From DASSUW01 sp963730535 (GTDB lineage: Bacteria; Actinomycetota; Thermoleophilia; Solirubrobacterales; Solirubrobacteraceae): a stretch of DNA of 64,000 nucleotides. The position numbers were made by a program, and so were the translations under genes. A model generated the notes under the pieces. The model was not told where the DNA came from. It did no database searches and saw only the letters and a program-made list of their open reading frames with translations. Shown here piece after piece: positions 58,937 through 64,000 of this stretch. The stretch is from NCBI GenBank assembly GCA_963730535.1, contig CAVSRU010000002.1:1-64000 (forward strand), given 5' to 3'. Position 1 is the stretch's first letter; each line of letters begins with the position of its first letter.

Positions 58937-59017
58937 AGTGGTGGGATGGTGGGGCGCCGCACGGGCTGCGTCCAGCCCCCAACCCTGGCCGTATGGCCAG
59001 ACCGGATTCCGGACCGG

Positions 59018-59572
59018 CTACGCCTGGGCCTGAGCGCGCATCGCCGCCTTGTGCGCGCGCTTGCCCGCCTGGTACTCGGCGAGGGCCTCCCGCGAGTCCA
59101 CGTCGCCGAGGGTCGGATGCTCCGGGACCAGCGGCTCGGCGAGCTCGACGCCGAACCGCTTCGCCAGCACCGCGCCCAGCGCCTTGACCTTCATCTCGCC
59201 GAAGCCGGGCAGCGCCGCGAGGTTGGCGCGCAGCTCCTCGGACGTCTGCGCGTCGCCCCACACGCGGCCGGCGTCGCCGTCGTAGCGCTCCTCGACGTGC
59301 GCGGCGAGGGCCTGCACGCGCTTGGCCATCGAGCCGGGGAAGCGGTGGATCGCCGGCCGCTCGCGGAATACCGGCTCGAGATCGGTCGCGGCGAGCTGAC
59401 CCGCATCGAGGCCGCCGAGGCGCTCACGGATCTCGAGCGGCCCCGAGAACGCCTTCTGGACCGTGACCTGCTGGTCGAGCACGAAGCCCACCAGCAGGGC
59501 GAGCGGATCGCGGGCGATCAGCTCGTTCGCCTCGTCGGAGTCGGTGAAGTGGAGGCGCTCGAGGTCGGCCAT
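59018..59572 (-). CDS. HhH-GPD-type base excision repair DNA glycosylase
   Basis: 184 residues from ATG 59572 with GGAGAG 2-7 bases upstream. The N-terminal helix RLHFTDSDEANELIARDPLA is followed by LLVGFVLDQQVTVQKAFSGP, corresponding to the (L)xxxILxQQ-type helix of HhH-GPD glycosylases. The hairpin region is ANLAALPGFGEMKVKALGAV (PGFG..K). Actinobacterial proteins of this length are annotated HhH-GPD-type base excision DNA repair protein; the catalytic Asp position is not obvious, so the chemistry is uncertain. Divergent from phoD. Confidence 0.8.
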   Translation of the reverse strand: MADLERLHFTDSDEANELIARDPLALLVGFVLDQQVTVQKAFSGPLEIRERLGGLDAGQLAATDLEPVFRERPAIHRFPGSMAKRVQALAAHVEERYDGDAGRVWGDAQTSEELRANLAALPGFGEMKVKALGAVLAKRFGVELAEPLVPEHPTLGDVDSREALAEYQAGKRAHKAAMRAQAQA

Positions 59573-59647
59573 GCTCTCCTCACAGCCTGTCATACCGCGA
59601 CTCCGGCCCGTCGCGAGCGGGGGGCGCGACCTGGGTAGGACCACGCC

Positions 59648-61100
59648 ATGTTCCCAGCGTTCCCCTTCTCGCTCGGCGTCGCCTCCGGTGCCCCGCGGCC
59701 GACGGGCGTCGTGCTGTGGACGCGGCTGGCGCCGGACCCCCTGAACGGGGGCGGGCTCGGGCCGGAGAGCATCCCCGTCCGGTGGGAGGTCGCGCACGAC
59801 GAGCAGTTCTCACGACTGGCGCAGTCGGGCAGCGTCGACGCCGTGGCCGCCGACGCCCACAGCGTCCACGTCGAGGTCACGGGGCTCGAGCCGGGCCGCT
59901 CGTACTTCTACCGCTTCATGGCCGGGAGCGAGGTGAGCCCGACCGGCCGCACGCACACGGCTCCGGCCGCCACGGCGACGCCCGAACGCCTGCGCTTCGC
60001 GTTCGCCTCCTGCCACAACTTCGAGCACGGCTTCTACGCCGCCCACCGTCACGCGGCCGACGAGGAGCTCGACCTCATGGTCTTCCTCGGCGACTACATC
60101 TACGAGTCGACCTCCGCCATCGCGCGGCCCCGCACCCACGTCGGCGGCGAGGCGCGGACGCTCGCCGAGTACCGGATCCGCCACGCCCAGTACAAGACCG
60201 ACCCGGATCTCCAGCGGCTCCACGCCGCCGTGCCCTGGCTGGTCACGTGGGACGACCACGAGGTCGACAACAACTACGCGCGCGACCGCTCGGAGAGTCT
60301 CGATCCGCAGTTCCTGACCCGCCGCGCGGCCGCGTACCGCGCCTACTTCGAGCACATGCCGCTGCCGGAGACGGCCCGGCCTGCCGGCGGCGCGATGCTT
60401 CTCCGCGCGCGCTTCGACATCGGCACGCTGGCGCGCTTCCACGTCCTCGACGGCCGGCAGTTCCGCACGCCGCAGGCGTGCCCGCGGCCCGGCCGCGGCG
60501 GCTCCCGGCTCGTCGACCGCCGCTGCCGGGAGCTGTTCGCGCCAGGCCGCACGATGCTGGGCATGGCGCAGGAGCGCTGGCTCGAGAACGGCGTGCGCGC
60601 CGTCCCGGGCCGGTGGAACCTCCTGGCCCAGCAGACCGTGGTCGCGCGCACGGCCAGGGTCTTCAGCGGCCGCCGGCGCTGGGGCACGGACAGCTGGGAC
60701 GGCTACCACGCGGCTCGCAACCGGCTGCTCGATGCGCTCGCACGACCACCGCATCCGCAGCTGCGTGGTGCTGACCGGCGATCTGCACGCGAACGTGGTG
60801 TCCGACCTCAAGCTGCGGTTCGGCGAGGCACGGAGCCCGGTCGTGGCCACCGAGCTGTGCGGCACGTCGGTCTCATCCACAGGGCCTCCGCAGAGCCGGA
60901 TGGACGCCATCCGTGCCGACAACTCGCACGTGCGCTACGCCGACAGCACGCAACGCGGATACGTCGTCGTCGAGCTCACGCGCGACCGTTGCGTGGCGCA
61001 GTTCCGGGTCGTCGACGACGCGACCGACCCGGCCGCCGCGGTGAGCACTCAGGCGACGTTCGCGATCCAGGCCGGCCGGCCCGGCGCCCAGCGCGTCTGA
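59648..61100 (+). CDS. phoD: PhoD-family alkaline phosphatase (one apparent frameshift near 60741)
   Basis: Hydrolyses phosphate esters. About 483 residues once repaired. PhoD_N-like start (FPFSLGVASGAPRPTGVVLW, TRLAPDPL), then metal-site motifs FAFASCHNFEHGFYAAHRHA, LMVFLGDYIYE, VPWLVTWDDHEVDNNYARDR, FHVLDGRQFRTPQ, GRWNLLAQQTVVARTAR and TDSWDGYHAARNRLLDA. After the indel it continues IRSCVVLTGDLHANVVSDLK, PVVATELCGTSVSSTGPP and DNSHVRYADSTQRGYVVVEL. The Tat signal typical of PhoD is absent from this start, so it may be intracellular or the start may lie upstream. Confidence 0.85.
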
Positions 61101-61101
61101 G

Positions 61102-63096
61102 CTACCTCCGCAGCGCGGCCCACACCCGGGGGTCGGGCGTGCCCGGCCGCTCCTGCGCGAGCCGCTGCAGCCAGGCGGTCAGCTCGGTGGCCGGCATCGG
61201 GCGGCCGAGCAGGTGGCCCTGCGCCTCGTGGCAGCCCCAGCCCGCCAGCGCCTGCCAGGCCGCGAGGTCCTCGACGCCCTCGGCGACGACGCCCATCTCG
61301 AGCCGGCGCCCGAGCTCGACGAGCGAGCGCACGATCGCCGCGTCACGCTTGTCCTCGCTCAGCCGCATCACGAACCCGCGGTCGATCTTGAGCGTGTCGA
61401 GCTTGAGCCGCTTCAGGTGCGACAGCGCGGCGTGGCCCGCCCCGAAGTCGTCGAGCGCCGTCTGCGCGCCGGTCGCCCGCAGCCCGTCGAGCACGTCCGC
61501 CGTGCGCTCGACGTCCGCCATCACCACGTCCTCGGAGACCTCGAGGATGAGATGCTCGGGCGGGAACTCGCGCAGCTCCAGCAGCCGCTCGACCTCCGAC
61601 GGCAGCCCGAGGTCGAGCAGGTCGGCCGGGCCGAGGTTCACCGCCACCGTGAGATCGAAGCCGCGCCGGCGGCGCTCGCCGATCTCGTCGAGGGCGCGGT
61701 CGAGCACGAAGCTCGTCAACGCGCGCGTGAGCCCGCTCTGCTCCACCAGCGGCAGGAAGTGCATCGGGCCGAGCAACCCGCGGTCGGGATGGTCCCAGCG
61801 CACGAGCGCCTCGACGCCGGTGATCGCGCCCGTCCGCAGGTCCGCCTTCGGCTGGTAGTAGAGGACGAGCTGGCCGGCCTGGAGGGCGCTGTGCAGCTCG
61901 CCGATCAGCAGCAGCCGGTCGCGGCTGTGGTGGTCGCGGGCGGCGAGGTAGACCTCGTGCCCCGTGTGCATCCGCTTGGCCTCGTACATCGCCACGTCTG
62001 CGCGCTGGAGCAACCCCAGCGCGTCGCGCGCATGCTGCGGGAAGAGCGCGATGCCGATGCTGGCGTCCACGTGCACGCGGATGCCACCGACGGCGAACGA
62101 CCGCTCGAGCGCGGCGCGCAGCCGCAACCCCGCGGCACTCGCGATGGCCTCGTCGCCCGGCGCCAGCACGGCGGCGAACTCGTCGCCTCCGAGCCGCGCG
62201 AGCGTGTCCTGCTCGCGCAGGATCTGCGCGAGTCGCGGGCCGATCTGCCGCAGCACCTCGTCCCCCGCCGAGTGGCCGAGCGTGTCGTTGAGCTCCTTGA
62301 AGCCGTCGAGGTCGACGAGCAGGAGCGCCAGCGTGCCGTCCCGCGCGGACGCCGACTCGATCGCCGCGCCGAGCCGGTCGACGAGATGGCGCCGGTTGCC
62401 GAGCCCCGTGAGGTCGTCGGTCACCGCCTGGTGATGGCTCTCACGCAAGCGGGCCGTCACGGTCAGCCCGGCGCGCGCCATCCCCGCCAGCACGGTGGCG
62501 ATGGCCAGGCCGACCGCGACCTCGTCGAGCTCGGTGAACTGGCCGACGCCGAGCAGGACGAGCGCGGCCAAGGCGCCGATGAGGATCGCGGTGAGGACGA
62601 CGCGGCTGAACTCGGGTCCCGGCTCGGCCGGCGGTTCGCGCAGCCACGACGCGCCGGCCAGCCCGAAGGCGGCGAGCGGCGCCCCGACCGGGCCGCAGGC
62701 CAGCCCGCCGAGCCCTCCGATCGCCACCGGCAGCGCCCACCCGGGCTGCCAGCGGCTCAGGGCCAGCGCCCCGACCGCGCCGCCGGCGGCGACAGCCGGC
62801 GCGGCGTGGCCGCCGAGCGCGACGGTAACCGCCGCCACGGCCGTGCCGGCCAGCGCCGCGTCGAGCCACGAGAGCAGCGTGACCGACGCCGAGCGGTCGA
62901 GCACCAGGGCGGCCGCGCCCGCCGCCGCGAGCGCGCAGGCGACGACCAGGCCGTCCTCGAAGATGGCCGCGACCATCGCCGCCGCGAACGCGACGGGAGC
63001 CACCGAGGCGCGCCGCCGGACGGCCGCCGCCAGACACGCGCCCGCGCCCCCGAGCAGCACCACCCCGCTGGCGATGTCGATGAGCACCACACCCAT
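61102..63096 (-). CDS. Membrane GGDEF-EAL cyclic-di-GMP protein
   Basis: 664 residues. About eight membrane helices fill residues 1-215 (GVVLIDIASGVVLLGGAGAC to VAVGLAIATVLAGMARAGLT), an unnamed sensor region. GGDEF about 235-385 (DDLTGLGNRRHLVDRLG, VDLDGFKELNDTLGHSAGDE, LARLGGDEFAAVLAPG). EAL about 400-645 (ITGVEALVRWDHPDRGLLGP, LEVSEDVVMADVERTADVLD, TALDDFGAGHAALSHLKRLK, VVAEGVEDLAAW). Core catalytic motifs of both domains are intact. It is the second such protein in the window. Convergent with phoD, the stops being one base apart, and divergent from the nfeD-SPFH operon. Confidence 0.9.
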   Translation of the reverse strand: MGVVLIDIASGVVLLGGAGACLAAAVRRRASVAPVAFAAAMVAAIFEDGLVVACALAAAGAAALVLDRSASVTLLSWLDAALAGTAVAAVTVALGGHAAPAVAAGGAVGALALSRWQPGWALPVAIGGLGGLACGPVGAPLAAFGLAGASWLREPPAEPGPEFSRVVLTAILIGALAALVLLGVGQFTELDEVAVGLAIATVLAGMARAGLTVTARLRESHHQAVTDDLTGLGNRRHLVDRLGAAIESASARDGTLALLLVDLDGFKELNDTLGHSAGDEVLRQIGPRLAQILREQDTLARLGGDEFAAVLAPGDEAIASAAGLRLRAALERSFAVGGIRVHVDASIGIALFPQHARDALGLLQRADVAMYEAKRMHTGHEVYLAARDHHSRDRLLLIGELHSALQAGQLVLYYQPKADLRTGAITGVEALVRWDHPDRGLLGPMHFLPLVEQSGLTRALTSFVLDRALDEIGERRRRGFDLTVAVNLGPADLLDLGLPSEVERLLELREFPPEHLILEVSEDVVMADVERTADVLDGLRATGAQTALDDFGAGHAALSHLKRLKLDTLKIDRGFVMRLSEDKRDAAIVRSLVELGRRLEMGVVAEGVEDLAAWQALAGWGCHEAQGHLLGRPMPATELTAWLQRLAQERPGTPDPRVWAALRR

Positions 63097-63143
63097 CGTG
63101 CCGGAAATGGCGGGGGAGTACCATCACCCCAAGGAGCCGAGCC

Positions 63144-63605
63144 ATGACCGCGCTGATCCTCGCGTCGCTGGTTACCGGTGCCTCGCTGCTCGTCGCCGAG
63201 GCGCACCTGGCTTCTTACGGCCTGCTCGGGATCGCCGGAGTGCTCGCCCTGGCCGCCGGCGGCGTGATGGCCGTCGAGGCCGCGGGAGGGAGCCTGCTCG
63301 TGGCGCTCGCGCTCGTGCTGCCGGTCGCGCTCGTCGTCGCCGCCCTGGTGGCGATCGCGGGCCGCAAGGCGCTGGCGGTGAGCCGCCGCCGGCCGAGCAA
63401 CGGGCTGGTCGGCCGGGTCGGCGTGGTGCGCCACTCGGTGGAGCCGGTCGGCGACGTCCTGGTCGCCGGCGAGCTGTGGCGCGCGCGCCGCTCGTGGGAC
63501 GACGGCGAGCCGCCGCCGCGCGAGGGCGAGCACGTCGTCGTGGAGCGCGTCCACGGGCTGACGCTGTCGGTCCGCCGCGCCGAGGAATGGGAGCTGATGT
63601 CATGA
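63144..63605 (+). CDS. NfeD-like membrane protein
   Basis: 153 residues, preceded by AAGGAG. Two to three helices (LILASLVTGASLLVAEAHLA, YGLLGIAGVLALAAGGVMAV, LLVALALVLPVALVVAALVA) are followed by a soluble OB-fold NfeD_C domain (NGLVGRVGVVRHSVEPVGDV, VAGELWRARRSWDDGEPPPR, VVVERVHGLTLSVRRAEEWE). The clpP-like protease domain of long NfeD proteins is absent, so this is the short form (NfeD1b). It overlaps the SPFH gene by 4 bases (ATGA), the standard partnership in membrane microdomain organisation. Confidence 0.85.
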   Translation: MTALILASLVTGASLLVAEAHLASYGLLGIAGVLALAAGGVMAVEAAGGSLLVALALVLPVALVVAALVAIAGRKALAVSRRRPSNGLVGRVGVVRHSVEPVGDVLVAGELWRARRSWDDGEPPPREGEHVVVERVHGLTLSVRRAEEWELMS

Positions 63606-64000
63606 ACGGTGTCACGATCGCGCTGATCCTCGTCGGGACGTTCCTGGCCGCGGCCCTCACGCTGGCGGCCTCCTCGATCCGGATCCTGCGCGAGTACGAG
63701 CGCGCCGTCGTCTTCCGGCTGGGCCGCCTGCTGGGGGAGAAGGGCCCGGGCCTGATCCTGCTCATCCCCGGCGTCGACCGGATGGTCCGCATCGACCTGC
63801 GCACGGTCACGCTCAACATCCCGCCGCAGAACCTGATCACCAGCGACAACGTCCCGGCCAAGGTCAACGCGGTCTGCTACTTCCGCGTGATCGACGCCCC
63901 GCGCGCGGTGGTCGACGTCGAGCGCTATCTCGTCGCCACCTCCCAGATCGCCCAGACGACGCTGCGCTCCGTGCTCGGCAAGGCGGATCTCGACATGCTG
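63602..64000 (+). CDS. SPFH/band 7 stomatin-like protein (5' part; continues past window)
   Basis: The first 133 residues are visible. N-terminal membrane hairpin (VTIALILVGTFLAAALTLAA) then the band 7 core: IRILREYERAVVFRLGRLLG, KGPGLILLIPGVDRMVRIDL, TVTLNIPPQNLITSDNVPAK and DVERYLVATSQIAQTTLRSV. This is the slipin/stomatin branch (RLGR..., P...IT.DNV). It oligomerises at the inner membrane face with NfeD partners. Coupled to the upstream nfeD gene by an ATGA overlap. Confidence 0.9.
   Translation, partial: MNGVTIALILVGTFLAAALTLAASSIRILREYERAVVFRLGRLLGEKGPGLILLIPGVDRMVRIDLRTVTLNIPPQNLITSDNVPAKVNAVCYFRVIDAPRAVVDVERYLVATSQIAQTTLRSVLGKADLDML

Overview
The window is a high-GC chromosomal segment of an actinobacterium. 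I place it in or near the Thermoleophilia (Solirubrobacter/Conexibacter/Patulibacter-like soil bacteria). This rests on the ITGKDV..SL surface-protein start, secreted WQRC-type modules, the B12-dependent ribonucleotide reductase, and the abundance of GGDEF/EAL, Ser/Thr-kinase and cyclase-AAA regulators. No rRNA, CRISPR array or complete prophage is present. Two tRNA genes (Thr-CGU, Gly-CCC) are.

Layout. 1-7.5 kb (minus): a cell-surface polysaccharide operon: Wzt-type ABC ATPase, Wzm-type permease, SAM methyltransferase, GT2 rhamnosyltransferase, WsaF-like glycosyltransferase, DUF2142 membrane protein and a membrane-anchored protein. Nearly every gene here carries indel frameshifts. 7.5-16.2 kb: MFS exporter, AbrB-type regulator, CtaA, acyl-lipid desaturase, 2-hydroxyacid dehydrogenase, PadR regulator, PEP carboxylase and an unusual coupled pair of tiny peptides ending in a strong terminator. 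16.2-25.5 kb: O6-alkylguanine methyltransferase, EEP nuclease, a truncated AAA ATPase with iteron-like repeats, aldehyde dehydrogenase plus hydrolase, a poly-GlcNAc-synthase-like GT2, a secreted zinc peptidase and NrdJ. 25.5-31.5 kb: a large palindromic element with 61-bp repeats, GalE, a decayed and truncated IS, small foreign ORFs, tmk and holB (divergent), and two inverted-repeat elements.

32-43.9 kb: PPK2, FdhD, PHP phosphoesterase, an allene-oxide-cyclase-like protein, a coiled-coil protein, a receiver plus PAS-GGDEF-EAL pair, and a rearrangement junction joining a 5'-truncated Crp/Fnr gene to the inverted tail of another gene. Then comes a convergent pair: a Ser/Thr kinase with a duplicated Kelch sensor domain, and a zinc-ribbon/nucleotide-cyclase/AAA/FHA protein. 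44-53.4 kb: tRNA-Thr, a membrane protein, a ClpB/ClpC-like unfoldase, a secreted collagen-like protein with phage-tail-fibre modules, a TetR gene with a duplicated near-leaderless promoter, a MASE1 histidine kinase and tRNA-Gly. 53.5-64 kb: a secreted M14 carboxypeptidase, vapBC, a three-gene envelope operon, an HhH-GPD glycosylase, PhoD, a second GGDEF-EAL protein, and NfeD-SPFH at the right edge.

Cautions: frameshifts in otherwise intact genes (including ppc) look like residual indel errors and are densest in 1-7.5 kb. The most promising undescribed items are the kinase-Kelch / cyclase-AAA-FHA pair, the two-peptide unit at 15.9-16.2 kb, and the structured repeat elements at 17.9, 25.7-26.0 and 31.3 kb. 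All annotation was read by eye. Family names come from recognised motifs, not searches.
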